Source: Acidimicrobiia bacterium
GTDB taxonomy: Bacteria > Actinomycetota > Acidimicrobiia > IMCC26256 > PALSA-610
Reading direction: 5' to 3'
Length of the DNA stretch: 64,000 nt
Assembly: GCA_036271555.1 (NCBI GenBank)
Contig: DATBAK010000001.1
Coordinates: 62,001 to 126,000 of the forward strand
In this document: piece after piece, positions 8,147-16,611 of the stretch
How the letters are laid out: the number at the start of each line of letters is the position of its first letter
Position numbering within the stretch: position 1 is the stretch's first letter
Made by a program: the position numbers and the translations under genes
The notes under the pieces: generated by a model
Told to the model about the DNA's origin: nothing
Seen by the model: the letters and a program-made list of their open reading frames with translations, nothing else
Databases searched by the model: none

Positions 8147-8646
8147 TCGCCCGGCCCCCAGGGTCGCCGGTTGCTCGGCCGCTGCTCGATCGCGCGCGCC
8201 TCGACCGCGGCGACGAGATCGAAGTAGAAGTCGGGCCAGTCGACCACGCGGCCGTCGCGCGCGAGCAGCTGCACGAACCAACCGTCGGCGATCGGCCGCG
8301 CCGCGCTCGCCTCGACGAGCCGCTGCTCGATGATCGCGGCGCGACCTTCGCGGCGCACGTACCGCATCGCGCCGACGTACTCCTCCCCCGGCAAGCCTTC
8401 CGACTCGTACAGCACGTGCGCTTCGCGCGCGACGACGACCAGTCGCTCGGAGATGATGTGCTCGCGCCAGCGCGGGTCGAGCCGCTGTTGTACGTACGCG
8501 ATGCGCAAGTCGTTGAAGATGCGGACGATCGCGGCGTTGTTGAGGTGGCCCTGCATGTCGAAGTCGTCGGCCGCAGGTACGACGGGGACGACGAAACGGA
8601 AGCCGTCGGCTTCGAGCGCGAGCGCGCCGGCGGACGCCGCGGTCAC
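8143..8646 (-). CDS. Acyl-CoA thioesterase (hotdog fold)
   Basis: The 167-residue hotdog-fold protein resembles 4HBT-type acyl-CoA thioester hydrolases: DDFDMQGHLNNAAIVRIFND at residues 24-43 is the D-x-x-G-H-x-N active-site segment, followed by the strands ISERLVVVAREAHVLYES and RYVRREGRAAI. It probably hydrolyses acyl-CoAs. Its GTG start overlaps the stop of the upstream SDR by 4 nt, and its end overlaps the start of DUF2332 by 4 nt, so the three genes look translationally coupled. Confidence 0.85.
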   Translation of the reverse strand: MTAASAGALALEADGFRFVVPVVPAADDFDMQGHLNNAAIVRIFNDLRIAYVQQRLDPRWREHIISERLVVVAREAHVLYESEGLPGEEYVGAMRYVRREGRAAIIEQRLVEASAARPIADGWFVQLLARDGRVVDWPDFYFDLVAAVEARAIEQRPSNRRPWGPGE

Positions 8647-9425
8647 GCCCACATGAACGCGCCACCGTCGGCCATGAAGGTGTGGCCCGTGAGATAACGG
8701 CAGGCGTCGGAGCAGAGGAACCACGCGAGCGGCGCGATGTCGAGCTCGGGGTCACCCTGGCGGCCCATCGGGCAGTTCTCGATGAAGATGCGGTAGCCCT
8801 CGCTCTGCTTGCCGGCTTCACCGTGATGCGTCGCCGCCGCGGGCGCGATCGCGTTCACCGAGATGTTGTCGGCGCCCCACTCGCGCGCCGCGGTGCGCGT
8901 GATCGCGCGGATCGCCTCCTTCGACGCGTTGTATGCGGCGAAGCCACGACCGCCCGTGATGCCCATCGACGACGCGAAGTTCACGATGCGGCCCCACTGC
9001 TGCTCGCGCATGTGCGGGTACACCGCCTGCATCGCCCAGAGCGTGCCCTTGACGCCCGAGTTGTAGAACACGTCGACGTCCTCCTCCTCGACGTCGGCGA
9101 TCGCGACCATCGGACGGAACGTCTGCGCGTTGTTGACGATGCCATCGACCCGGCCGAAGCGGTCGACGGTCGCCGCGACCATCGCGTCGATGTCGGACTT
9201 CTTCTGGATGTCGCACACGACACCGAGGTTGTCGACACCGAGCGCGTCGAGCTCGTCGCACGTCGATTGCATGAGCGCGGGCTTCCATTCGGCGACGACG
9301 ACGCGCGCGCCACCCTTGCCGAGATGGTGCGCGATGCCGCGCCCGATGCCCCGACCCGCACCGGTGACGATGATCACGCGACCGTCGACTCCGTGCATCG
9401 CGACCGCGTCGTGATCCTGCGCCAT
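8643..9425 (-). CDS. Short-chain dehydrogenase/reductase
   Basis: The 260-residue SDR has the TGAGRGIG cofactor loop near residue 22, NNAQ near residue 97, the active-site Ser in NFASSMG and the YNASK Tyr/Lys motif. FLCSDACRYLTGHTFMADGG is the standard C-terminal block. It is the first gene of a three-gene minus-strand run with a thioesterase and a DUF2332 protein. With the thioesterase downstream, a fatty-acyl or hydroxyacyl substrate is possible but unproven. Confidence 0.85.
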   Translation of the reverse strand: MAQDHDAVAMHGVDGRVIIVTGAGRGIGRGIAHHLGKGGARVVVAEWKPALMQSTCDELDALGVDNLGVVCDIQKKSDIDAMVAATVDRFGRVDGIVNNAQTFRPMVAIADVEEEDVDVFYNSGVKGTLWAMQAVYPHMREQQWGRIVNFASSMGITGGRGFAAYNASKEAIRAITRTAAREWGADNISVNAIAPAAATHHGEAGKQSEGYRIFIENCPMGRQGDPELDIAPLAWFLCSDACRYLTGHTFMADGGAFMWA

Positions 9426-9577
9426 TGCGTTGACCCCGTTTCGCCGCTTCGATTCGCTCGCACCCTACGAGGGCCCACTTCGACGAGGCCACCTACGATC
9501 CGGCCGCGGAGCAGGCGCAGCGACCGGAACCGCGCGCGGCATGACCGTGAGGCGCACGCGGATGCGACACTGCGTGC

Positions 9578-10330
9578 ATGGAAGCGAACTCGGTCGTGAT
9601 CGTGACGGGCGGCGGCAGTGGGATCGGGCGGGGCACCGCGCAGCTCGCCGCGGAGCGGGGCGCCGCGGTCGCGGTGCTCGACCGGCACGAGGCGAACGCG
9701 CAGGAGACGGTCGCGTCGATCGAGTCCGCCGGCGGGCGCGCGATCGCACTCGCAGTCGACGTCGCCGACGACGCCGCCGTCGGCGCGGCGGTCGCGACGA
9801 CCGCATCGACCCTCGGACGCGTCACCGGTCTCGTCACCGCGGCCGGCATCTTCCACGGGCCCGACCTCCAACCGATCGAGACCGTCGAGATCGACGACTT
9901 CTTCCGCGTGCTCGCGGTGAACCTCGGCGGCACGTTCTCGGCGATCCGTCACTGCCTGCCGGTGCTCGCCGAGGGCGGCGGCGCGATCGTGACCATCGCG
10001 TCGACCGCGGCGATACGCGGCCACGGCTTCGGTCCCGGCTACACCGCGAGCAAGGGCGGAGTCGACGCGCTCACGCGTCTCGTCGCGACACAGGCTGGAC
10101 CGCGTGGTGTGCGCGCCAACTGCATCTGTCCGGGCGGCATCGACACACCGATGACCGGCGGCACGTTCGCGAGCGACGACGCGGCCGCGCGCGCGAAACG
10201 CTCGATCCCACTGCAGCGCTATGGCGTCCCGCTCGACATCGCCGCGGTCGCGTGCTTCCTGCTGTCGTCCGACGCGCAGTACCTCACCGGTCAGACGATC
10301 CCGGTCGAGGGCGGGTCTACGATCAATTGA
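9578..10330 (+). CDS. Short-chain dehydrogenase/reductase
   Basis: The 250-residue SDR shows TGGGSGIG, an NNAG-equivalent VTAAGIF, IASTAA and YTASKGG, and ends with FLLSSDAQYLTGQTIPVEGGS. It is divergent from the previous SDR across about 150 bp. A GACACT box lies 6 nt before the ATG, consistent with leaderless transcription. Its TGA overlaps the ATG of the next gene. The reaction is likely NAD(P)-dependent alcohol/ketone interconversion on an unknown substrate. Confidence 0.85.
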   Translation: MEANSVVIVTGGGSGIGRGTAQLAAERGAAVAVLDRHEANAQETVASIESAGGRAIALAVDVADDAAVGAAVATTASTLGRVTGLVTAAGIFHGPDLQPIETVEIDDFFRVLAVNLGGTFSAIRHCLPVLAEGGGAIVTIASTAAIRGHGFGPGYTASKGGVDALTRLVATQAGPRGVRANCICPGGIDTPMTGGTFASDDAAARAKRSIPLQRYGVPLDIAAVACFLLSSDAQYLTGQTIPVEGGSTIN

Positions 10331-11049
10331 TGCGGGTGCGCGTCGCCGTCGTCGGAGATCGCTCCGAACGTTTCGCCGCGCAGGACACGATCGAGGACGC
10401 GCTCGCCCACTCCGCCGCCGCGCTCGGCGCGGCAGTCGAGGTCGAGTGGATCCCGACGCCCGCCCTCGAGTCCGGCCCGACCGCAACGCTGCGCGCGGCC
10501 GACGCGATCTGGTGCGCGCCCGGCAGCCCGTACGTCAGCCTCGACGGCGCGCTCGAGGGCATTCGCTACGCGCGCGAGTCAGGCACGCCCTTCATCGGAA
10601 CCTGCGCGGGCTTCCAGCACGGTGTCGTCGAAGTCGCCCGCAATGCCTGCGGCATCGAGCGCGCGCATCATGCCGAATACGGCGCCGCGCAACCCGATGC
10701 ACCGCTCTTCATCGACGAGCTGCTGTGCTCGCTCGTCGGGCAGACCATGACCGTGCGGTTGCTCGACGCGCAGATCCAGCGCATCTTCGGGAGCGACACG
10801 TCGACCGAGCGGTACTACTGCCGCTTCGGATTGAACGAGCAGTACCTGCCGCTGCTCGCGGAGCACGGACTCCGCGCGGTCGGCGTCGACACGACCGACG
10901 GAACCACCCGCATCATGCGGCTCGACGACCACGCGTTCTTCCATCTCACGCTGTTCGTGCCGCAGACCGCGTCGACCGCGAGCGCGCCGCACCCGTTGAT
11001 CACCGCGTACGTCGCGAGCGCGAGCAGAAGCGTGGCGCGGCGCAATTAG
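10328..11049 (+). CDS. CTP synthase C-terminal-region-related protein (class I GATase-like)
   Basis: About 239 residues from the ATG at 10330. The fold resembles the glutaminase half of CTP synthase: IWCAPGSPYVSLDGALEGIRYAR, then FIGTCAGFQH with the elbow cysteine. It matches the family annotated as CTP synthase C-terminal region-related (seleno)protein; here the residue is an ordinary Cys codon. The PyrG-type HPEF triad block is replaced by FHLTLF, so the catalytic Glu seems to be missing and glutaminase activity is doubtful. No synthetase half is present. It is coupled to the upstream SDR by a TGATG overlap. Confidence 0.7.
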
Positions 11050-11057
11050 TCGCGGTG

Positions 11058-12554
11058 CTACGGCGGCGGGCCGTTGTGCACACGTTGCGCGACGACGATG
11101 CCGTCGACCTGCGAACGGACGACGAACTGGTGCAGCAACAGGTCGTGGAGCACGGACGCGCCGTCGACGTCGAGGAGCCGGCGGTCGACCAACAGCCACT
11201 GCACGTGGATCGGGTCGTCGAGGTTCTCACCGCGCACGCCCCAGTTGACGTCGCGCCACGGCACCGGGAACTCGTAGACGCGCCGGCGGTGCGCAAGGTG
11301 CGGCACGTAGTCGTACGACGCGCTCACCGCCGCGTCCTTCGGGATCAGAGCGACCGCGGCGCGATCGACCGCGTACACCGGGCTGGAGCCGAGCGGCCAC
11401 CAGCCGTTGTGGTACTGACGACCGATCGGTGACGGTCCCCACGCGATCGTCGTCGCGAACGACGCTACGACGAGCACGCCGACGAGAACACGCTTCGCGT
11501 TGAGCGTCGGCAACCGCGCGACACCCTCGACGGTCGCGATCGTCGCGCCGACGAGCACGAGCGCGGAGTAATGGAAGTGCGCGTCACGCGTATATGGGAA
11601 CGAGCTCACGAGGTTCACCGCGAGCATCGGCAACGCGATCGTGAGCGTCGACGGCGAGAGCACCGGCGCGAACGCGTACGGCGCCGCCATGTGCCACACG
11701 TAGACGATCCGATCGTGCTGCGTGACGAGCTTCCACGTCGTGACCGGATGTCGGAACACGTTCACGCTGACTTGGAGCGGGTTGCTCCCGAGCGTGCCGA
11801 AGAACGAGTCGTAGAACGGGCCGATGCCGTTCTGCCAAGGGATGAGCAGGCGGGTCGCGACCACGTACCACGCGAGCGCGCCGGCGCCGATTCCGTAGCC
11901 GAGCCTTCGGTCGCCGCGCCACGCAATGAGCAAGCCGATGACGATGAACGCGAGCGCCACGTCCTCCTTGCAGCACAACGCGATGACCGCCGCGAACGAG
12001 AACCAGCCCCAACGGCGCTCGCGTGATGCCCAATACGCGAACAACAACGGGCCGATCGACACCGCGTCGGGATGGAAGAACTCCCACACGAGCCACTGCG
12101 ACGTCGGGTGCAGCAGGTACACCGCACCGAGCGCGCACGCGAGCCATCGGTCGCGGATGCGGTCGCGCGCGAGCAGGAACACCGCGCCCGCGCCGCTCGC
12201 CTGCGCGACGACCTGCACGAACAGCAGGAACTTCGGTCCCGCGCCGAGTCGGTAGAAGGGCGCGAGCAGCAACAAGATCACGTTGACGTGGTGACCGAAC
12301 GCTTCGAGACCGCGCACGGTGATGAACGGATCCTTGACGCGTGAGAGAAGCCAGATCGCCTGGTCGTAGATGCCGAGGTCGAACCCGAACGTGCCGAATC
12401 GGTTCTGCCGCAGCGTCGCGAGGCGATCGAGCGTGACCGCCCACACACCGATCGCGACGAGCAACACGACGCGCGGGCCGTCGAACGCGCGCCGTGGGCC
12501 CCGCATCACCGTGGGGTCGGACGCGGACGCGACACCGCCGACGGGCCCGGACAC
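11058..12554 (-). CDS. DUF2079 multi-spanning membrane protein
   Basis: The 498-residue integral membrane protein has about ten hydrophobic segments. It carries the DUF2079 pattern: FGTFGFDLGIYDQAIWLLS, LEAFGHHVNVILLLLAPFY and WEFFHPDAVSIGPLLFAYW. The soluble C-terminal third contains SASYDYVPHLAHR. DUF2079 proteins are GT-C-like membrane proteins, probably glycosyltransferases acting on lipid-linked sugars; this is inferred from fold. It converges with the CTP-synthase-tail gene 8 bp away. Confidence 0.85.
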   Translation of the reverse strand: MSGPVGGVASASDPTVMRGPRRAFDGPRVVLLVAIGVWAVTLDRLATLRQNRFGTFGFDLGIYDQAIWLLSRVKDPFITVRGLEAFGHHVNVILLLLAPFYRLGAGPKFLLFVQVVAQASGAGAVFLLARDRIRDRWLACALGAVYLLHPTSQWLVWEFFHPDAVSIGPLLFAYWASRERRWGWFSFAAVIALCCKEDVALAFIVIGLLIAWRGDRRLGYGIGAGALAWYVVATRLLIPWQNGIGPFYDSFFGTLGSNPLQVSVNVFRHPVTTWKLVTQHDRIVYVWHMAAPYAFAPVLSPSTLTIALPMLAVNLVSSFPYTRDAHFHYSALVLVGATIATVEGVARLPTLNAKRVLVGVLVVASFATTIAWGPSPIGRQYHNGWWPLGSSPVYAVDRAAVALIPKDAAVSASYDYVPHLAHRRRVYEFPVPWRDVNWGVRGENLDDPIHVQWLLVDRRLLDVDGASVLHDLLLHQFVVRSQVDGIVVAQRVHNGPPP

Positions 12555-12709
12555 GGCGGCAGTTTCTCATGCGTGCCCGCGCGTTCGACGTGAGTGGCCG
12601 AGCCCGCGGGCGGAGCGGGCAGCGCGGCCTCGCTCGTTTCCATCCCGCGTCACCGATGGGCGAGCGCCGCGAGCGCGACCAAGAATTCGACGTTCCTCGG
12701 AGGCCTCGG

Positions 12710-12715
12710 TAGGGT
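12710..12715 (+). promoter_or_regulatory. -10 box (TAGGGT) before the lysozyme-like gene
   Basis: TAGGGT lies 7 nt before GTG 12723. Its position is the main reason for choosing that start. The 12555-12709 stretch holds no gene. Confidence 0.4.
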
Positions 12716-12722
12716 CTCGCGC

Positions 12723-13772
12723 GTGCCGGTCGTGATGCCGGCCGCGGCCGTCTCGGGATCGATCGGTGCGGAGCCGACGAGCCGAACGCAGACCTGTCCG
12801 CCGACCAGGAGCGCCGCACTGCCCCTGCCGATCGCCGTTCACCGCGCGTTCCGTCGTTCGACGACGGTCCTCGCGATCACCGCGCTGCTCGCGACGGGTC
12901 TCACGACCGCGGCGGTCTCGGCGAACGCGTCGTCTCCCGCGAGTCTCCGCGCGCAGATCGACGCGATCGGCGCGCGCTACCTCGCCGCGCAGGAGAGCGC
13001 CCACGCGCTCGACGCCCGGCTCGAGACTCTCGACCAGCAACTCGCCGCGAGCAAACGGCACACGAACAAGCTGCTGCCGATCGCCAAGGCCCGTGCGGTG
13101 CAGCTGTACCAGGCCGGTGCGCAGGGTCTGAACGTGCTGTTCGACACGCAGAGCGCCATGGAGTCCGCACGCCGAGCCGAGCTGCTCTCGCGCGCCGACG
13201 ACCACACGCAGGCCGTCATCGACCAGTACGCGCGTTCCGCAGCCCAGCTCCAGCTCGAGCGTGCGCAGGTCGCCGCCGCGCGCGCGGAGCAGGCGAAGGT
13301 CGTCGCATCGCTCGCCGCGCAAGAACAGACGTTGCAGCACGCGCTCGCCGTCGCGCAGGCGCGCTACCGCGCCGCGCAGGCCGCGCAGGAACGCGCGAGT
13401 CGCACGCGCACGACGACGGGCACGCGCACGCCCGTGAGCGCGCCCGTGATCCCGGTGTCGAGTCCGCCCGACGGACCCGCGCCGACTCCCCCGCCGCCTC
13501 CGCCGCCCGGCGTGAACCCGCACCACAACGACCCGTTCCTCGTGTGCACGCGCACGCGGGAGAGCAGCGGCAACTACGGCGCGGTGAATCCCGGCGGCTA
13601 CTACGGCGCGTACCAGTTCGCGCCGACGACGTGGGACCTCGCGGCCAGCCATGCGGGCATGCCACAGCTCATCGGTGTGCGCCCCGACGGCGCGTCGGCG
13701 TGGGATCAGGACCAGGTCGCCTGGGTGCTCTACCAATGGCAGGGCAAAGCCCCGTGGGGCGGGTTGTGCTGA
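12723..13772 (+). CDS. Secreted coiled-coil protein with C-terminal transglycosylase-like (Rpf/lysozyme-type) domain
   Basis: About 349 residues. The order is: a polar N-terminal stretch of ~38 residues, a hydrophobic export segment (STTVLAITALLATGLTTAA), a long alanine-rich coiled coil (about 65-230), a Pro-rich linker of nine prolines, and a C-terminal transglycosylase-like domain (FLVCTRTRESSGNYGAVN, YYGAYQFAPTTWDLAA) with the catalytic Glu in RESSG. Architecture and C-terminus resemble resuscitation-promoting or cell-wall lytic enzymes. The signal sequence starts unusually late; a start closer to it is not available in frame (no ATG/GTG/TTG). The function would be peptidoglycan cleavage at the cell surface. 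Confidence 0.8.
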   Translation: MPVVMPAAAVSGSIGAEPTSRTQTCPPTRSAALPLPIAVHRAFRRSTTVLAITALLATGLTTAAVSANASSPASLRAQIDAIGARYLAAQESAHALDARLETLDQQLAASKRHTNKLLPIAKARAVQLYQAGAQGLNVLFDTQSAMESARRAELLSRADDHTQAVIDQYARSAAQLQLERAQVAAARAEQAKVVASLAAQEQTLQHALAVAQARYRAAQAAQERASRTRTTTGTRTPVSAPVIPVSSPPDGPAPTPPPPPPPGVNPHHNDPFLVCTRTRESSGNYGAVNPGGYYGAYQFAPTTWDLAASHAGMPQLIGVRPDGASAWDQDQVAWVLYQWQGKAPWGGLC

Positions 13773-13777
13773 TCGGA

Positions 13778-14911
13778 TCAGGCCGAGTGTGAGGCCGCGA
13801 GCGAGCTGAGCTCGGCCTCTGCGCTCGCGGTCTCCGACGTCGCGCCCCAGATCCGAAGGCGTTTCCACACAGCGGGCGGCGGCACGATCAAGGGATCGGC
13901 CGCGGCCTTGACGTCGATGCCCTGCAGTGACGCGGCACCACCCGCGACCGGCGAGATCACGTTCACGAACGACGAGAGGCGTGCGTTCGGGTCGGGCGAG
14001 CTCATGTAGTCGATGAAGCGTTGGGCCGCACCGACGCTGCGCGCGCCGACCGGGATGACCATGTTCGTCGACGACAGCAGCCCACCCTCGCGCGGCACCA
14101 CGAAGCGGACGTGCGGCGACAGCACGCGCGCAGTGCGCACGTCGGCCGCGCGCGCGAGCGCGAGCAGCGCGTTGCCCGACGCGACGTCGTCGACCGCGTT
14201 CGTCGTCGCGAAGCCACGGACCTGGCCGCTCGCGACCGCGGCGCGCACGCGTGTCACCGCCGCTGCGGCCTGCGCGGCCGTCACCTTCGACGGGTCCTGA
14301 CCCGACGCGAGCATCGCGAAGCCCAATGTCGCGGCCGGATCGGCCGCCAGCACGACCTTGCCCTCGTACGTCGAGTCGAACAACGCACCTGCACTGTCGA
14401 CACCCGACGGCAGCCGGCGCGTGTCGTACGCGATGCCGATCATCGTCGACACGTACGGGATCGAGAACGTGCGGCCGGGATCGAACGCCGGGTTCGCGAG
14501 CGCCGGCAACACCCGCGCCCGCGCGCCGGGCAACGCGATCGCCCGGACCCACTGCGAAGCGACGAGCTGCGCGGCCTGCGCATCCGGCAGCACGACGACG
14601 TCGGCACCGACGTCGCGGTGCGCGGCGAATGCGGCCCGGTGCTGCGCGACGAATGTCGCGGCGTCGGTGTACTCCGAGTAGGTGAGGTTCAGGCCCGCAC
14701 GGAGGATGAGACCGGGCGTGTTGTCGTCCAGCATCAACGGCTGGTTCACGACCCGCACCTCGCTGCGAACCGGCTTGGCGCTCCCGCGCGAGCAGGCCGC
14801 CAGGAGCGACGGGCCGCCGATCGCGAGCCCGGCGGCGCCGAGCCCGGCACCGCGCAGGAACCCCCTCCTGGTCAGCCCCGAGCTCGGATTCGGTTCCCCG
14901 GGGCCTGCCAT
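13778..14911 (-). CDS. PotD-like (spermidine/putrescine-type) substrate-binding protein, Tat-exported lipoprotein
   Basis: The 377-residue protein starts with a twin-arginine signal (LTRRGFLRGAGLGAAGLA) ending in a lipobox-like LLAAC. The mature part follows the PotD pattern: NLTYSEYTDAATFVAQH, DVVVLPDAQAAQLVAS, FDPGRTFSIPYVSTMIGIAYD, then STNMVIPVGARS and FIDYMSSPDPNA. PotD-type proteins bind polyamines for import. No PotABC genes are adjacent, but the divergent operon encodes enzymes that fit polyamine or amine catabolism. That context supports an amine ligand; this is inference. Confidence 0.8.
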   Translation of the reverse strand: MAGPGEPNPSSGLTRRGFLRGAGLGAAGLAIGGPSLLAACSRGSAKPVRSEVRVVNQPLMLDDNTPGLILRAGLNLTYSEYTDAATFVAQHRAAFAAHRDVGADVVVLPDAQAAQLVASQWVRAIALPGARARVLPALANPAFDPGRTFSIPYVSTMIGIAYDTRRLPSGVDSAGALFDSTYEGKVVLAADPAATLGFAMLASGQDPSKVTAAQAAAAVTRVRAAVASGQVRGFATTNAVDDVASGNALLALARAADVRTARVLSPHVRFVVPREGGLLSSTNMVIPVGARSVGAAQRFIDYMSSPDPNARLSSFVNVISPVAGGAASLQGIDVKAAADPLIVPPPAVWKRLRIWGATSETASAEAELSSLAASHSA

Positions 14912-14918
14912 CCCCCGG

Positions 14919-14924
14919 AGCCTA
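14919..14924 (-). promoter_or_regulatory. -10 box (TAGGCT) of the PotD-like gene
   Basis: On the minus strand TAGGCT is followed by 7 nt and then ATG at 14911, a leaderless layout. The rest of the 14912-15077 gap is a divergent promoter region with no gene. Confidence 0.5.
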
Positions 14925-15077
14925 CGGGCCCGTTGCGGATCGGCGCCTCCGCGCTCGGGCTGCGAGCCGCACACGAATCCGTCGCAATTCGCGCCGAATA
15001 CGATGGATTCGCTTGCCATTGAGCACTGTGACCACGCAACATGGCGGCCGACCAGCCCACGCCCGAGAGGACGAACC

Positions 15078-16499
15078 GTGGCGAACGAGAACTTCATCGG
15101 CGGGAAGTTCGTGCCGGCCCGCGACGGCCGCACCGACGACGTCGTGAACCCCGCGACCGGCGAGGTGATCGCGACGGTCGCGAGCTCCGACGCACCGGAC
15201 GTCGACGACGCGGTCGCCGCCGCGCAGGGTGCGTTCGACGAGTGGTCGTCGACGACACCGCGGGTGCGCGCCGAGATCATGCACCGCGTCGCGCAGGCGG
15301 TCGCCGACGACATCGACACGCTCAGCGAGATCGAGATGCGCAACGTCGGCAAGCCGAAGCAGATCATCGAGGTCGAGATGGACCTCAGCGTCGACAACCT
15401 CCGCTTCTTCGGATCCGCGGCCCGCTTCCTCGAAGGCCGCGCCGCGGGTGAGTACCTCGAGGACCGCACGTCGTACGTGCGGCGCGACCCGCTCGGCGTC
15501 GTCGCCGGCATCGCGCCCTGGAACTACCCACTCAACATGGCGGTGTGGAAGCTCGGGCCCGCGCTGGCCGCGGGCAACACGATGGTGCTGAAACCGTCGG
15601 AGCTCACGCCGCTCTCGATTCTCCGCTTCGCGGAGATCACTGCCGACATCCTGCCGCCCGGCGTCTTCAACGTCGTCCTCGGGCAGGGGGAGACCGCGGG
15701 CGCGTCGCTCGTGAAGCACCCGAAGATCGCGCTCGTGTCGCTCACCGGCGATGTCGCGACCGGCAAGCTCATCGCCCGCGCCGCGGCCGACTCGCTCAAG
15801 CGTGTGCATCTCGAGCTCGGTGGCAAGGCACCGGTCGTCGTGTTCGACGACGCCGACATCGAGTCGCTCATCGCGACGCTCGCCGAGGGCAGCTACTACA
15901 ACTCGGGACAGGACTGCACCGCGCCGTGTCGCGTGATCACCGGACCCGGTGTGTTCGACGACTTCGTGTCCGGCTTCACCGACGCGGTCGGCAAGATCAG
16001 CGTCGGCGATCCCTTCGATCCCGACGTGTTCATGGGGCCGCTCGTGTCCGCCGACCAACAGGCGCGCGTCGCGGGCATGGTCGAGCGCGCGACCGCGGCC
16101 GGCGCCGAGGTGACGGTCGGCGGCGCGAAGGGAACCGGCAAGGGCTTCTACTACGACCCGTCGGTCGTGGTGAACCCCGCGCAGGACAGCGAGATCGTGC
16201 AGCGCGAGGTGTTCGGTCCCGTCGTCACCGTGCAGCGCTTCCGCGACGAGGCGCAGGCGCTCGAATGGGCCAACGACGTCGACTACGGGCTCTCCGCGAG
16301 CGTGTGGACTTCGGACGTCGGGCGCGCGATGCGCATGACGAAGGCGATGCACTTCGGCTGCGTGTGGGTGAACGACCACATCCAGATCACGTCCGAGATG
16401 CCGCACGGCGGCTTCAAGCAGTCGGGCTACGGCAAGGACATGTCGATCTACGCGCTCGAGCACTACACCGACCTCAAGCACGTCATGATTCGGCATTGA
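15078..16499 (+). CDS. Aldehyde dehydrogenase, gamma-aminobutyraldehyde dehydrogenase-like
   Basis: The 473-residue NAD-dependent ALDH has the oxyanion Asn in APWNYPLN, the cofactor loop SLTGDVATGK, the general-base Glu in LELGGKAPVVVFDDAD, and the catalytic Cys in NSGQDCTAPCR. That last motif is characteristic of the PatD/Prr subgroup, which oxidises 4-aminobutanal to GABA. SD-like GAGAGG lies upstream of GTG 15078. It heads a plus-strand catabolic run with two aminotransferases, Lrp and Ald, consistent with putrescine or diamine breakdown. Substrate specificity is inferred from motif and context. Confidence 0.85.
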   Translation: MANENFIGGKFVPARDGRTDDVVNPATGEVIATVASSDAPDVDDAVAAAQGAFDEWSSTTPRVRAEIMHRVAQAVADDIDTLSEIEMRNVGKPKQIIEVEMDLSVDNLRFFGSAARFLEGRAAGEYLEDRTSYVRRDPLGVVAGIAPWNYPLNMAVWKLGPALAAGNTMVLKPSELTPLSILRFAEITADILPPGVFNVVLGQGETAGASLVKHPKIALVSLTGDVATGKLIARAAADSLKRVHLELGGKAPVVVFDDADIESLIATLAEGSYYNSGQDCTAPCRVITGPGVFDDFVSGFTDAVGKISVGDPFDPDVFMGPLVSADQQARVAGMVERATAAGAEVTVGGAKGTGKGFYYDPSVVVNPAQDSEIVQREVFGPVVTVQRFRDEAQALEWANDVDYGLSASVWTSDVGRAMRMTKAMHFGCVWVNDHIQITSEMPHGGFKQSGYGKDMSIYALEHYTDLKHVMIRH

Positions 16500-16501
16500 T
16501 G

Positions 16502-16591
16502 GGTCGGCTCGGCGAGCCTCGCCTCCCTGACGCCTCAGTCCCTGGCACGGGCGGGCCGCAAAGCGACCCGCCCGTTCTTGTGGGAACGATC
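16502..16591 (+). ncRNA. Structured two-hairpin intergenic element, copy A (terminator-like)
   Basis: The 90-nt stretch between the ALDH and aminotransferase genes holds a conserved CTGACGCCTCAG box, a strong stem ACGGGCGGG (16547-16555) with CCCGCCCGT (16567-16575) closing a loop with CGC-AAA-GCG, and a second stem CGTTC (16573-16577) with GAACG (16584-16588). The same order of parts recurs at 44709-44795 with compensating changes in the first stem. It may act as a terminator or attenuator between the two genes; transcription is not proven. Confidence 0.5.
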
Positions 16592-16611
16592 TCTCACAAC
16601 GGAGGAGCGCG

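Noticed and set aside
12555-12840. c-di-AMP or similar riboswitch before the Rpf/lysozyme-like gene
   Set aside because: Such leaders occur in actinobacteria, but I could not match the conserved riboswitch core; only GC-rich hairpins are seen.
12567-14552. 661-codon minus-strand frame opposite the lysozyme-like gene
   Set aside because: Arg/Gly-rich shadow without motifs; the plus-strand frame has a signal segment, coiled coil and enzyme domain.
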